Positions 1 through 8,254 of a stretch of DNA of 34,563 nucleotides are shown one piece after another. The notes under the pieces are model-generated. The model was given only the letters and a program-made list of their open reading frames with translations. It made no database searches and had not been told where the DNA came from. Numbering within the stretch: the first letter of the stretch is position 1; each line of letters starts with the position of its first letter. This DNA comes from Methanomethylovorans sp. PtaU1.Bin093 (GTDB lineage: Archaea; Halobacteriota; Methanosarcinia; Methanosarcinales; Methanosarcinaceae), in the NCBI RefSeq assembly GCF_002067275.1, contig NZ_MVQX01000049.1, positions 1 to 34,563 on the forward strand, read 5' to 3'. The position numbers and the translations under genes are program-made.

Positions 1-487
1 TGAAAAATCCTCTGTGTGTTGAATGTCCCCACTTGTATTCTTTCTCCTCTAGACTTTTCTTGCTTATCTTCTTTGCATGCCAGTTCAGGTTGAGGTTTAT
101 ATCGGTACTATCAATTATAATGCCTCTAGAACCACTTTTTCTCTTTGGACATAGAGTATTCAAAACCTCAAGAACAAAAGAAATGAAGTTTTCAGGGTCA
201 TATTGACTTAAAGTAGTGTAAATTTCATTTTCTGATGGCACTGAGCTTATTTTCAGGAATTTTCTTAGTTTTTCTCTTTCTTCTGTTTCTTTTACAGCAT
301 ACGAAACATCGCTTGAAAAGAACATACTCAAGAGAACTATTTTTAGAGCAGGGACTGATCTATGGAGGGGCAGAATGCCCCTCCTTGAAAGGATTTGCCT
401 GGAAGTTCTCGAATCGAAAACGTTTAGTATTTCAGACAGCAATTTCCATTTGTGATCTTCGTTTAGTGGTATAAGCGGAGGTTGCAT
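1..487 (-). CDS. IS transposase, N-terminal part (runs off left edge)
   Basis: An open frame starts at ATG 487 and stays open to base 1, so only the first 162 codons are present. It begins MQPPLIPLNEDHKWKLL. It continues with a helical N-terminal region, then a beta-strand reading GIIIDSTDINLNLNW, which fits the first catalytic Asp strand of an IS4/IS5-superfamily DDE transposase, and a Lys-rich stretch ending KYKWG-like (EYKWGHSTHRGFF). I recognise the general transposase architecture but not the IS name. Whether the element is intact cannot be judged because its C-terminal half lies outside the window. Confidence 0.72.
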   Translation of the reverse strand, partial: MQPPLIPLNEDHKWKLLSEILNVFDSRTSRQILSRRGILPLHRSVPALKIVLLSMFFSSDVSYAVKETEEREKLRKFLKISSVPSENEIYTTLSQYDPENFISFVLEVLNTLCPKRKSGSRGIIIDSTDINLNLNWHAKKISKKSLEEKEYKWGHSTHRGFF

Positions 488-1297
488 AATATATCACAGA
501 GGAGGATAATACGTCCTCCTCAATAAATTTTACGATTTTATTTTGCTTTAATTTTGATTTAAAAACCAAATAGGCTGTACTTTTGTTAGGGGGTATATTA
601 TACACCTATGATAATCTAAAAAAGGATGATTATTACTGCAATAGAGAGGAAATCTCAGAGGACCCTATATCATTCCAACAATAGATAAAAAGAAAGTTAT
701 AGTGTCAGAAGTCATTTATTTACCTCAAAGAACAATGATTTTAGATAGTGAGTCGGAGTAAATGTTTTTGTGATTAATAGGAAAACGTGGATCTACCATC
801 TCTGGGAAAGTCTCCACAATAAGTCAACATGTTCCATTTCCAGTCTTTGGAGAAACTGCACCTAAACCCAGAATGTCCCCAAGCAATAGTGTAACTGAAA
901 CATATGCAATTGTTCGTATACCTCTCATAACAAATTACTTCTTTTTATTTGTCAAGTGAGCTTTCGAGTATTTGAATAAATACATGCTTATGAACATTAT
1001 ATTATTACATTTTGCGATTGAAAGCATTATCACTGAGGATCATGCTTTATTATACTTTAACAAGCTTTACGATTAGCTTGATCTCCTAAAAGGGGCAATT
1101 ATAAGCCAATTATAGAGTTTTATTAGATATATCAATATAAAATACATTATTGGGATCAAAATGAATTCTTTTCAGATCATGCATAAAGGACTGTTTTAGT
1201 CGCATTAGAGTTATCTTATGTTTTTTTTGGTATAGAGAATGAAAATTAGAAAGTTATAAAACCACTACCAAAAAGAAAAGATATGAATGAAGGCCAC
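488..1297. other. A+T-rich gap with degraded sequence
   Basis: No intact gene is visible in these 810 bases. On the minus strand between 928 and 725 a 68-codon frame starts MRGIRTIAYVSVTLLLGDIL, is broken by one TGA at codon 35, and continues with coding-like residues (LIVETFPEMVDPRFP). It may be the remains of a membrane-protein gene, but I do not recognise the family. The rest is A+T-rich with no promoter or repeat I can defend. Confidence 0.4.
499..521. repeat. Hairpin beside the transposase start
   Basis: GAGGAGGA and TCCTCCTC form a perfect 8-bp inverted repeat around a 7-nt loop, 12 bp upstream of the transposase ATG. It could be a structure near the IS end or a terminator of an upstream transcript. 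The GAGGAGGA arm also resembles a Shine-Dalgarno sequence, though it is on the strand opposite the transposase. The IS terminal repeat itself was not identified. Confidence 0.5.
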
Positions 1298-1555
1298 TCA
1301 TATCTCTTCAATTACAATATCTTCTTCGAGGTTCGCTTCTTCCACCAGTTGTTCAAGCTCAGCAAGTTGTGCTTCCATGTCCTGGATCTCAGCATCCGTA
1401 ATTCCTATCATCTCTTCGTTGAGGGCATTATCTGCAACGCTGATCTGCTCTGTCTCATCTGATGTTCCATCAGTAGTGCCTTTATCAGCACATCCTGAAA
1501 CTACAACACCACACAGCAGGACAGCGATGATTACCAAACATCTGAATTTTACCAT
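1298..1555 (-). CDS. Small predicted lipoprotein
   Basis: 85 residues. The N-terminus has a short basic start (MVKFR), a hydrophobic core and a lipobox-like VVSGC at about residues 18-22, which indicates membrane anchoring through Cys22. The mature part is very acidic and helical (LEELVEE-type), consistent with a short coiled coil. The gene begins 36 bp after the larger secreted-protein gene on the same strand, so the two are probably co-transcribed. I do not recognise a family and no function can be assigned. Confidence 0.7.
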   Translation of the reverse strand: MVKFRCLVIIAVLLCGVVVSGCADKGTTDGTSDETEQISVADNALNEEMIGITDAEIQDMEAQLAELEQLVEEANLEEDIVIEEI

Positions 1556-1591
1556 TTATCTTCAACTCCTGTCTGTTTCATGCCAACACTT

Positions 1592-2899
1592 TTATGTTTC
1601 AATCTCATTTTCGGCCGAATCTCTATAGCGAGGTGCCCAAACACCGGAATTTCCGGTATATTCGTATGTACCGTTGCCTGAAAGCACTGCAGTGCCTGTT
1701 CCTTCAGCTGTAAGTTCCATATATGAGCTGCGAAGCATGACTGTAAGGCGGCTTCCCTCAATGTGAACATCGCCTGTAAGGTTCAAAAAAACAAATGCAC
1801 GATTGTTGTCCGTACTATTACCGGCCTCGATGTTGGAAAATTCATAGTCGGCATCATCAGTGTTAATATGAGCATCGCCTGCAAGGTCTTTGATAACAAG
1901 CTTGGAATCGGTGGCTGTGAGGTCTATCTCCACATCACCGGAGATCACAGCTGTACCATTTCCTTCAGCGGAAAGGGTTCCGCTTCCAGCAAGCACAATT
2001 ACTCCCTGTCTGTGCTGGTGAAGCTCTTTGAGCATATTCCTCAGAATGGCATTTGAATCTTTGATGTCTTTTCCTGCCTGCTTGAGGTAGGTATTGGCCT
2101 CTCGCATATTTTGTGCATTGGTGCCGTTTCCTTCCAGATACAAGTTTCTTGCCTGCTCTCTGCTCTTATTTGCATCATTCATGCGTTCCTTGTATTGGGC
2201 AAGAAGTTGCTCAAGCTCTTCCACATCCTCACCATTTTCTTTCATGGTGGTTATTTCACCCTCAAGACGCAGTATCAGGGCATTGGAAGTTTTGATAACC
2301 GCATTGATCTTGTTGTCGATGTTCTTTCCTGAAGAAACAACTCGGTCCTTACGAGCATCGTTCCATATATTCCTGATGTTCTTTGCAGAATCTGCCAATT
2401 CGTTCCTGGTAGTTGCTGCGTTGACCTTGTCTTTCTCTTCATTCAGTTCATCGATGTATTGTTTATTATCGAGATTTGAGGTCATATGATCGATAGAACT
2501 AATAAGATACTCCTTAGTAGCATTGATGGCTTCTTCTGAATCCAACATTGGATTTTTGGACCTGATGTTCACAAAATTGTTCTTTGCTGCCGTGTATTTG
2601 TCTGCTGCAGCATTCATTTTTTCCTTTTGTGCTTCAGTCCTCTTTCTGGTCGCATCATCGGTTGCATTCACCATATCCCGATCTCTGTCACGCTCCCTGT
2701 CAAAGAGTTTTGTTGTGTCGTCATCGGGATCGTCTTGACTCGTATCATCGGCCTGGTCGCTTCCGCCGCTTCCTGATGCTGAACTTGTATGGCCTTGCAT
2801 TGCATGATCAGATGCTGCAAGTACTCCTACCGGAAGTATGCCTACCAGCATCAATACTACTACAAAACATGAGAATAGCCTATATCCTTTTTTTTCCAT
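1592..2899 (-). CDS. Secreted coiled-coil protein with C-terminal beta domain
   Basis: 435 residues from the ATG at 2899. I prefer this start over one five codons upstream because GGTG lies exactly 5 nt before it. The protein has a signal peptide (MEKKGYRLF, hydrophobic core, then VGVLAASD), an acidic low-complexity linker (about 30-75), a long Lys/Glu/Asn-rich helical region (about 80-295) that should form coiled coils, and a C-terminal beta-strand-rich domain with repeated sugar-site-like motifs (NGT, GTGTAVLSGNGTY). The C-terminal part contains two related GTAV[IL]SG segments, suggesting an internal duplication. It acts outside the cell, probably with the small lipoprotein encoded just downstream. 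The family is not recognised. Confidence 0.75.
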   Translation of the reverse strand: MEKKGYRLFSCFVVVLMLVGILPVGVLAASDHAMQGHTSSASGSGGSDQADDTSQDDPDDDTTKLFDRERDRDRDMVNATDDATRKRTEAQKEKMNAAADKYTAAKNNFVNIRSKNPMLDSEEAINATKEYLISSIDHMTSNLDNKQYIDELNEEKDKVNAATTRNELADSAKNIRNIWNDARKDRVVSSGKNIDNKINAVIKTSNALILRLEGEITTMKENGEDVEELEQLLAQYKERMNDANKSREQARNLYLEGNGTNAQNMREANTYLKQAGKDIKDSNAILRNMLKELHQHRQGVIVLAGSGTLSAEGNGTAVISGDVEIDLTATDSKLVIKDLAGDAHINTDDADYEFSNIEAGNSTDNNRAFVFLNLTGDVHIEGSRLTVMLRSSYMELTAEGTGTAVLSGNGTYEYTGNSGVWAPRYRDSAENEIET

Positions 2900-3281
2900 A
2901 AGATCACCGTCCATTTCTCGTTTAGTTGTTCTTATAAGAACCTGTTTTTCCTATACCCTATATAGTTAAATCATATTATACATATTTAAGTTATATTATA
3001 CAAAACATATTTTAAATACTCAATTATCGTTCAAACCTCAAGGGTGAGTTTACATCGGATCTAAAGTGGGAGGCAACAAAAAGCAAGATGAAGCAGAATT
3101 AATCTGTAAATGTCATTCTGAAGTACTCTCCCTGATACTTGCAGCTATGGGGCCTATTATGCTCTTTGTGTATACCAGCAGGTGAACAATAATAATGACA
3201 ATTGCTTCACTCAGGAAAATAGATTAATGAACTCCTTATCCTCTGTGATAAAAGAGCTGTGATAACAGAGTAAATAGGACC
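2900..3281. other. Promoter region and 3' flank without genes
   Basis: The first 110 bases hold several TATA-like A+T blocks (around 2960-3020) suited to drive the secreted-protein gene on the minus strand. At 3241-3270 CTCTGT and ACAGAG enclose an 18-nt loop just past the stop of the zinc-ribbon gene, a weak candidate terminator for that gene. No other coding sequence was found. Confidence 0.4.
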
Positions 3282-3461
3282 TTAATCTGACCCTATGGCA
3301 AGTTGTGCACTCATGTATTCCTGACCGTAGGCTTTGCCATCAATGATCGTTCTGACCCTGTTCGGCTTGAAGCAATTTGGACATCTGCGGATAAATTGAA
3401 TACTGGAGATAATAGCAAAGAATTCTTTTTTACAATTGTAGCAAGTTACAATTATGTTCAT
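3282..3461 (-). CDS. 59-aa zinc-ribbon protein
   Basis: A short gene starting at ATG 3461 and ending TAA 3282. Its start is preceded by a strong purine Shine-Dalgarno (GGGGG, 4-5 nt spacing). The protein begins MNIIVTCYNCKKEFF and carries CYNC (about residues 7-10) and CPNC (about 27-30), a standard four-Cys zinc-ribbon arrangement. The C-terminal 29 residues include a basic stretch (KPNRVR) that could bind nucleic acid. A long hairpin lies directly upstream in the leader. The four-Cys pattern, good ribosome site and codon regularity make this more likely coding than the overlapping plus-strand frame. The function is unknown; a small nucleic-acid-binding or partner-binding zinc protein is the most likely role. 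Confidence 0.62.
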   Translation of the reverse strand: MNIIVTCYNCKKEFFAIISSIQFIRRCPNCFKPNRVRTIIDGKAYGQEYMSAQLAIGSD

Positions 3462-3501
3462 TTTTCCCCCAATCCAAATAGGACTTCTGAGGAAATAAGG
3501 A

Positions 3502-3537
3502 TATCATTATACTGTGGAAACTCCACAGTAGATGATA
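3502..3537. promoter_or_regulatory. 36-nt near-perfect dyad upstream of the zinc-ribbon gene
   Basis: TACTGTGGA (3510-3518) and TCCACAGTA (3522-3530) pair perfectly around AAC, and the flanks TATCAT (3502-3507) and ATGATA (3532-3537) pair again. It sits 41 bp upstream of the zinc-ribbon ATG, where it could be an operator or a leader RNA hairpin. Confidence 0.55.
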
Positions 3538-3769
3538 ATGTATCCCGGTGAAAGACCCATTGTAGGATCTTTATCCGGAGGATTTGATGCATAGTATGGG
3601 GTCAGCACGTTAATAGACCCCTGATTATGTAAACACAAAAATGGTGCACATGTCTGAAAAATCAACTTTTTCTCTTTCCCCATATCAGATCACAATACAT
3701 CTTATCCACGACTTTCCAATCTTTGACGCATGAGATCCAGATAGTTAGCTCATGCTTTCCTGTCAAATT

Positions 3770-3790
3770 TTCATATAAAGCTTATATGAA
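3770..3790. repeat. 21-nt perfect palindrome downstream of the ferredoxin gene
   Basis: TTCATATAA and TTATATGAA flank AGC, 51 bp past the ferredoxin stop codon. It may end that transcript or be a protein-binding dyad; there is no obvious U-tract. The remainder of the gap 3538-3841 shows no gene. Confidence 0.4.
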
Positions 3791-3841
3791 CGTGGAACTT
3801 GGGTAAACCAATCTGGCTGTTGTGAAGGAATTGCGCCTTCT

Positions 3842-4024
3842 TCAGACGAACACCTTAATGGCATCGAAATCACACGACACCACACAATCCATGCAGTATT
3901 TGCAATTTTCCTTTCTTACGACCTGACATAATCCGTCATCAACAACCAGTACCTGGTTCTGGCATGTACTGACACATGAACCGCAGCCTGTACACTTGTC
4001 TTTATACACTGCTATGAATACCAT
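3842..4024 (-). CDS. Ferredoxin, two [4Fe-4S] clusters
   Basis: 60 residues with CTGCGSCVSTC (about 11-21) and CKYCMDCVVSC (about 40-50). This is the CxxCxxCx3C pair of a bacterial-type 2[4Fe-4S] ferredoxin without the usual Pro after the last Cys. It carries electrons in the cytoplasm; the redox partner is not evident. The gene follows the potassium channel gene by 22 bp on the same strand, and a GGAG ribosome site lies upstream. Such single-domain ferredoxins are common in methanogens, and the neighbourhood gives no pathway clue. Confidence 0.9.
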   Translation of the reverse strand: MVFIAVYKDKCTGCGSCVSTCQNQVLVVDDGLCQVVRKENCKYCMDCVVSCDFDAIKVFV

Positions 4025-4046
4025 ATAAATATCTCCTTCTGAAAAA

Positions 4047-4817
4047 TCATGTTTTTTTCATACAAGTTATCTTTTCATCAAGTTCATCTATTTTGAGTGC
4101 TAGATCGTCCAACTTCTTAAGTATCAATTCATTTTCAGCGATCGTATTTTTAGTATCATCACACTTATCTTTACTTACAAAATAAGAGGCAATATTAGCT
4201 GTCAATAAGGAGGCAAATGCAATTCCGATCAACATAAGACTGATAGCATAAATTCTCCCATAAGTAGTATGAGGATACAGGTCACCATATCCCACAGTAG
4301 TTACTGTTGTAATTGCCCACCATACCCCATCAAATATATCTTCATGTTCTATCTGGCCAAATATTATCCCAGAAATCAAGATGAATAGAACTGTGATAAA
4401 TGTGACATGATGAAACGAGTTTTTGGTAAAGATCTCATATATGGGTATTATACCTCTTTTAAACGGAATCAATATCCTTAAAAAGCGCAAGGCTCGGAGA
4501 AATCTCAATGTTCTTACTGAAGCAAGATCTGGCGGTGATAATACGGGTGGTGAAACAACTATTATTAGAACATTCAACCAATTCTTCCTGGTGTATTCAA
4601 TCTTATTGCTATATAGACTTACTAATAAAAGATATTCTAAAAGAAACATAAGCCATATCAGATCATCGATCTTTGAAGCGAGGTACATATAGGAGGGGTT
4701 GGTTGTAATAATTCCAAGCTCAACTGACAAAACAGGGATAATTAACAAAGAAAGAATTATCATCGGTTTTTCTATTTTATTTTCAATTCTCTTAGCAATT
4801 TCATCTTTTGAGCTCAT
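4047..4817 (-). CDS. Voltage-gated-type potassium channel
   Basis: 256 residues. The segments fit S1 (about 19-37), S2 (52-70), S3 (80-95), an Arg-rich S4 (VRTLRFLRALRFLRIL, about 101-116), S5 (137-154), a pore loop with the K+ filter TVGYGD (about 174-179), and S6 (about 189-213). The cytoplasmic tail (about 220-252) is a short coiled coil rich in Leu, Asp and Lys, probably for tetramerisation. The full set of voltage-sensor arginines suggests a KvAP-like channel rather than a simple two-TM MthK-type, and no RCK domain follows. It is the first gene of a likely two-gene unit with the ferredoxin. Confidence 0.92.
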   Translation of the reverse strand: MSSKDEIAKRIENKIEKPMIILSLLIIPVLSVELGIITTNPSYMYLASKIDDLIWLMFLLEYLLLVSLYSNKIEYTRKNWLNVLIIVVSPPVLSPPDLASVRTLRFLRALRFLRILIPFKRGIIPIYEIFTKNSFHHVTFITVLFILISGIIFGQIEHEDIFDGVWWAITTVTTVGYGDLYPHTTYGRIYAISLMLIGIAFASLLTANIASYFVSKDKCDDTKNTIAENELILKKLDDLALKIDELDEKITCMKKT

Positions 4818-5113
4818 AAGTACTCCGAAATTCCGGTGGGAAATAATTCTATGTTAATTGTATGCATGATTGGTATTTCAATTTTGATAAACGACCCTTT
4901 ATGGACAAACATCTGCTTCCTATAATCCACTCTTTAGAGATATTATTTGTATTAAAGTTATTTTATTCTACTATTTATTTTAATTTGCTTGTACAGTTGT
5001 CACTATAATCTAAAAGCTTTGTGAATTACCAAGACCAGCATACATTTTAGGATCCTCATCCACATGATCCTCCCCTCTGAAGTAACATCTTTTTATCCGA
5101 GAACAGAGTTCCA
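4818..5113. promoter_or_regulatory. Divergent promoter region, K+ channel and methyltransferase
   Basis: About 296 bases separate two divergently transcribed genes. The block 4936-4990 is very A+T-rich and holds several TATA-like stretches usable in either direction. No clear Shine-Dalgarno precedes the methyltransferase ATG. No other structure was found. Confidence 0.4.
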
Positions 5114-5998
5114 ATGTTCATGGACCATGAAGCAATAGGGAAAGTTCACAATCATGCCTCTGCAGAGAACATGGAGATACTGCCTCTGTGGAAACAGGCA
5201 ATAAGCGGAATCGAGATCACCGGTATCGAGGATGCCATGTTCACTGAGGAACACTCGCATTATATAGTGATCCACGACCCTTTGAAAATAAAGTTTCCAA
5301 AGAGTAGGGAAGAACTGAACAGAAGGTTCTGTGCCCAGGTCGGAGCTTCTGTTGTCAGTTACATCCGTCAGGAAGGGAACATGCATTATGTAAGGGGATT
5401 AATGGCAGAGAACGGTGCCTCTGTCTACAGCGTTTTGCCCTACACATCCTTTGACCTTATAGAAGATGCAAAATTTCCCAAAAGCAATATGGAAGCCAGG
5501 AAACTGCAGGCTTTCAAAGATATACTGCCGCTGTTGCATGGAAAGAACATACTTGACGTGGGATGCGGTCTTGGCACTCTCAGCATTAAAATAGCTGCCA
5601 TGAAAACGGATGCTTTGGTGCATGGTATCGATCTTCTGGAAAGCCTGATGGAACAATGCAGGTTCAACGCAAGGATCGAAGGTGTGGCAAACACAAAGTT
5701 CGTTGCAGCAAGCGCATACGAGCTGCCTTTCCAGCAGGGATACTTCGACTCAGTAACATGTTTCTTTATGCTGCACCACCTTGACAATGTGCCGCGAGCC
5801 CTGCAGGATATCAAAAGAGTACTCAAACCCGGCGGCGAAGTCTTTGCCGCTGAACCTGTCGATCACTTTCATGATGTGCAGAGATACCCGGAAGACTGGA
5901 AAAAGCTCTTTCTGGCTGCAGGATATGTGGTGGAAGTCTGGGAAAAAGACAAACTGTCATACATCCGTGCTACAATAGGTAATGTCGGGAAGCAATAA
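5114..5998 (+). CDS. SAM-dependent methyltransferase (class I)
   Basis: 294 residues. The C-terminal half (about 135-280) is a Rossmann-fold methyltransferase: motif I NILDVGCGLGTLSIKIA (about 145-161), an acidic residue after strand 2 (HGIDLLES), a motif near ASAYELPF, and a motif IV-V region VTCFFMLHHLDNV followed by RVLKPGGEVF. This matches the methyltransf_11 group, which methylates small molecules. The N-terminal 120 residues are not recognised and may set substrate choice. An in-frame second ATG lies at the third codon (MFM), so the exact start is uncertain by two residues. It is monocistronic as far as visible. Confidence 0.85.
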   Translation: MFMDHEAIGKVHNHASAENMEILPLWKQAISGIEITGIEDAMFTEEHSHYIVIHDPLKIKFPKSREELNRRFCAQVGASVVSYIRQEGNMHYVRGLMAENGASVYSVLPYTSFDLIEDAKFPKSNMEARKLQAFKDILPLLHGKNILDVGCGLGTLSIKIAAMKTDALVHGIDLLESLMEQCRFNARIEGVANTKFVAASAYELPFQQGYFDSVTCFFMLHHLDNVPRALQDIKRVLKPGGEVFAAEPVDHFHDVQRYPEDWKKLFLAAGYVVEVWEKDKLSYIRATIGNVGKQ

Positions 5999-6180
5999 AA
6001 AAGAATGATAGGAGGGGGTGGGGTAAAAAACCCCAATAATAAAAACATGTGCCCTCAGGAAGATTGTTGCAGGTTGTCTTTAGGACTTTATAGTATTAAA
6101 AACTAACCTTTTTGTAATACTAAATCTTATTTTAACGCTGAAATTATAATATCACCGCTTTGGAATGTCCCGATCATCTT

Positions 6181-6216
6181 CGAAAGATTAAAGAATGAGC
6201 CATGCTAACAAATGGC
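6181..6216 (+). promoter_or_regulatory. Promoter with operator-like dyad, symporter operon 1
   Basis: CGAAA (6181-6185, BRE-like) is followed by a TATA-like GATTAAAGAA. Then comes an inverted repeat GCCAT (6199-6203) and ATGGC (6212-6216) separated by GCTAACAA. The dyad lies roughly where transcription should start, 18 bp after the BRE, and the same layout recurs before operon 2. A repressor site or a short 5' RNA stem is likely. Confidence 0.62.
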
Positions 6217-6240
6217 ATTACAATTTAAGGAGATATGTAG

Positions 6241-6363
6241 ATGCTTGGAATCAATGATCCACAGATATGGCTGGCATATTTGCTCAGTGTGCTAAGTGCT
6301 CTGGGCTGCGTAATATATGGACTGATGCACTGGAATGACAAAGATCCCCTGGAGGAAAGCTGA
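6241..6363 (+). CDS. Symporter small accessory protein 1
   Basis: 40 residues: a conserved MLGINDPQIW start, one transmembrane helix (about 10-29) and a charged tail (WNDKDPLEES). The ribosome site GGAG lies 8 nt before the ATG. Its TGA stop overlaps the symporter ATG (TGATG), so translation is coupled. Small membrane proteins of this type precede sodium/solute symporters in methanogens, and the same gene pair is repeated at 8129. It is inferred to assist or stabilise the symporter in the membrane. Confidence 0.82.
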   Translation: MLGINDPQIWLAYLLSVLSALGCVIYGLMHWNDKDPLEES

Positions 6364-7946
6364 TGGCAAGCAGTATAGTCCTTGGGATTGCTGTACTCAT
6401 CTATCTCATGATCACCTTCTATTTAGGTTGGATGGGATACAAACAGACCAAAAGCACCGATGACTTCATGGTAGCAGGCAGGAAAGTAAATCCTTTTGTG
6501 CTGGCACTATCCTATGGAGCGGCTTTTATAAGCACTTCAGCAATAATCGGATTCGGAGGCTATGCCGGTGCCTTCGGAATGGGGATATTATGGCTGGTCT
6601 TTATGAACATCTTTGTCGGCATATTCATCGCATTCGTTGTATTTGGTTCAAGGACCAGAAGAATGGGAGTGAACCTCAAAGCCGTTACTTTTCCCGAGCT
6701 CATAGGAAAACGGTTCCAATCCCGTTTCATCCAGGGATTTTCAGGCCTCTTGATAGCTGTATTTATGCCACTTTATGCAAGCAGCGTGCTTATTGGGGGA
6801 GCCAGGTTCATGGAGACTGCTCTGGGCATCGATTACAATACAGCTGTACTTTTACTTACAATTATAACTGCAGCTTATGTGATCACCGGTGGACTTATAG
6901 CAGTGATGTATACAGATGCGATGCAGGGAACCCTTATGTTCGTAGGTATGACCATCCTCATGGTATACACCTATGTAAATCTAGGAGGTGTGACATCAGC
7001 TCACCTGGCACTGACCAATCTCGCATCTATGGTACCTGAAGCCATGGCACAGCAGGGACATACGGGCTGGACATCGATGCCTGCTTTTGGTTCTCCGATA
7101 TGGTGGACCCTGGTCTCCACCATCATTCTTGGAGTAGGAATAGGAGTATTGGCCCAGCCTCAGCTGGCTGTGAGGTTCATGACCGTTAAGAATACCACCT
7201 CGCTCAAAAGAGCAGTGCTCTCCGGAGGACCTTTTATCTTCATGATGGTCGGGGTCGCATATGTAGTAGGGGCTTTGTCCAACGTGTACTTTATCAACAC
7301 CAGAGGCATGCTGTCCATGGATGTGGCCGGAGGAAATATCGACAAGATCATGCCGGAGTATATAAACAGTGCTATGCCTGACATATTCGTTGTATTCTTC
7401 ATGCTGACACTTCTGGCAGCAGCCATGTCAACCCTCAGTTCACTGTTCCATAACATGGGCACTGCCATAGGTCACGACCTCTACAGAGAATCCATAATGC
7501 GCGGAAAGATCGGGCACACAATAAGCATTACAAAACTGGGCATTGCCATTACTATTGTCATAAGTGTTATTCTTGCCTATACCCTTCCCATAGGTATCAT
7601 TGCCAGGGCAACAGCTATTTTCTTTGGTTTGACCGCTGCTGCTTTCCTGCCCATGTACGCAGGCGCTATATTCTGGAAACGCATGACAAAAGAAGGAGCG
7701 ATCGCAAGCCTGCTGGTAGGTACTTTCAGCAGCCTTTTCTGGCTTACGTTCGTACATGCCAAAGAAGCGACCGCACTGGGAATAAGCCAGGCGATCTTCG
7801 GCCAGGCAACATTACTTACAGGAACATGGACATTGGTGGACCCTATACTTGTAGCTACACCGCTTTCAGTATTCGTTGCCATAACAGTCAGCCTTCTGAC
7901 AAAACCAGCGTCCGAAGAACATATTAAAAAGTGTTTTGGAAACTAA
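6363..7946 (+). CDS. Sodium:solute symporter (SSS family) 1
   Basis: 527 residues, typical SSS length, with about 13 hydrophobic segments. The N-terminal region YKQTKSTDDFMVAGRKVNP followed by LSYGAAFISTSAIIGFGG is the family signature around helices 1-2. A later AAAMSTLSS (about 360) lies in the conserved sodium-site helix. It imports an organic solute with Na+ across the cytoplasmic membrane; which one cannot be read from sequence. In a methylotrophic methanogen a compatible solute or amino acid would be plausible, which is inference. The gene overlaps the small accessory gene by three bases and ends in a clear terminator hairpin. It is about two-thirds identical by eye to the second copy. 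Confidence 0.9.
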   Translation: MASSIVLGIAVLIYLMITFYLGWMGYKQTKSTDDFMVAGRKVNPFVLALSYGAAFISTSAIIGFGGYAGAFGMGILWLVFMNIFVGIFIAFVVFGSRTRRMGVNLKAVTFPELIGKRFQSRFIQGFSGLLIAVFMPLYASSVLIGGARFMETALGIDYNTAVLLLTIITAAYVITGGLIAVMYTDAMQGTLMFVGMTILMVYTYVNLGGVTSAHLALTNLASMVPEAMAQQGHTGWTSMPAFGSPIWWTLVSTIILGVGIGVLAQPQLAVRFMTVKNTTSLKRAVLSGGPFIFMMVGVAYVVGALSNVYFINTRGMLSMDVAGGNIDKIMPEYINSAMPDIFVVFFMLTLLAAAMSTLSSLFHNMGTAIGHDLYRESIMRGKIGHTISITKLGIAITIVISVILAYTLPIGIIARATAIFFGLTAAAFLPMYAGAIFWKRMTKEGAIASLLVGTFSSLFWLTFVHAKEATALGISQAIFGQATLLTGTWTLVDPILVATPLSVFVAITVSLLTKPASEEHIKKCFGN

Positions 7947-7973
7947 GAGATATCTGCTCTCTTAGTTTTATTT
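7941..7973 (+). terminator. Terminator hairpin of symporter operon 1
   Basis: AACTAAGAGA (7941-7950) and TCTCTTAGTT (7958-7967) form a perfect 10-bp stem with a 7-nt loop followed by a T-rich tail. The stop codon lies within the first arm. Confidence 0.7.
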
Positions 7974-8045
7974 AACTGCGCTTTCGATCTTTACAGCTTT
8001 TTTTGACAATTGTCGAGATGCTACATGCTATTTCTCGAACATAAT

Positions 8046-8081
8046 CGAAAGGTTAAATAATGAGTCATGCTAACATGTGAC
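8046..8081 (+). promoter_or_regulatory. Promoter with operator-like dyad, symporter operon 2
   Basis: CGAAA (8046-8050) and TATA-like GGTTAAATAA are followed by GTCAT (8064-8068), an 8-nt spacer GCTAACAT, and GTGAC (8077-8081). Compared with the operon 1 site, the second pair changes from C:G to T:A on both arms, so pairing is kept. The spacer and distance from the BRE (18 bp) are conserved. Confidence 0.62.
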
Positions 8082-8128
8082 ATAAATAGATTGTCATTAT
8101 TAATTAGTAAAAAAAGGAGAAACTGAAA

Positions 8129-8254
8129 ATGCTTGGAATAGATGACCCGCAGATCTGGGTAGTATACATTCTTTGTGTTCTCAGCGCCATAGGCTGTATG
8201 ATATATGGTGCCCTGAACTGGAACAAAGGTGCTGAAGACGAGGAGGTGGAATAA
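8129..8254 (+). CDS. Symporter small accessory protein 2
   Basis: 41 residues starting MLGIDDPQIWVVYILCVLSA, with a single transmembrane helix and an acidic end. It is a clear paralogue of the 40-residue gene at 6241. Its last codons include GGAGGTG, which is the ribosome site for the following symporter, and its TAA overlaps the symporter ATG by one base (TAATG). The arrangement fits a 1:1 accessory partner made by coupled translation. Confidence 0.82.
   Translation: MLGIDDPQIWVVYILCVLSAIGCMIYGALNWNKGAEDEEVE

Noticed and set aside
2094..2489. 131-codon plus-strand frame within the secreted coiled-coil gene
   Set aside because: Opposite strand of a clear coding sequence; Ser/Phe-rich shadow of Glu/Lys helix codons.
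3303..3551. 82-codon plus-strand frame over the zinc-ribbon gene
   Set aside because: It lacks a ribosome site and recognisable domain, while the opposite strand has a strong ribosome site and paired CxxC motifs.
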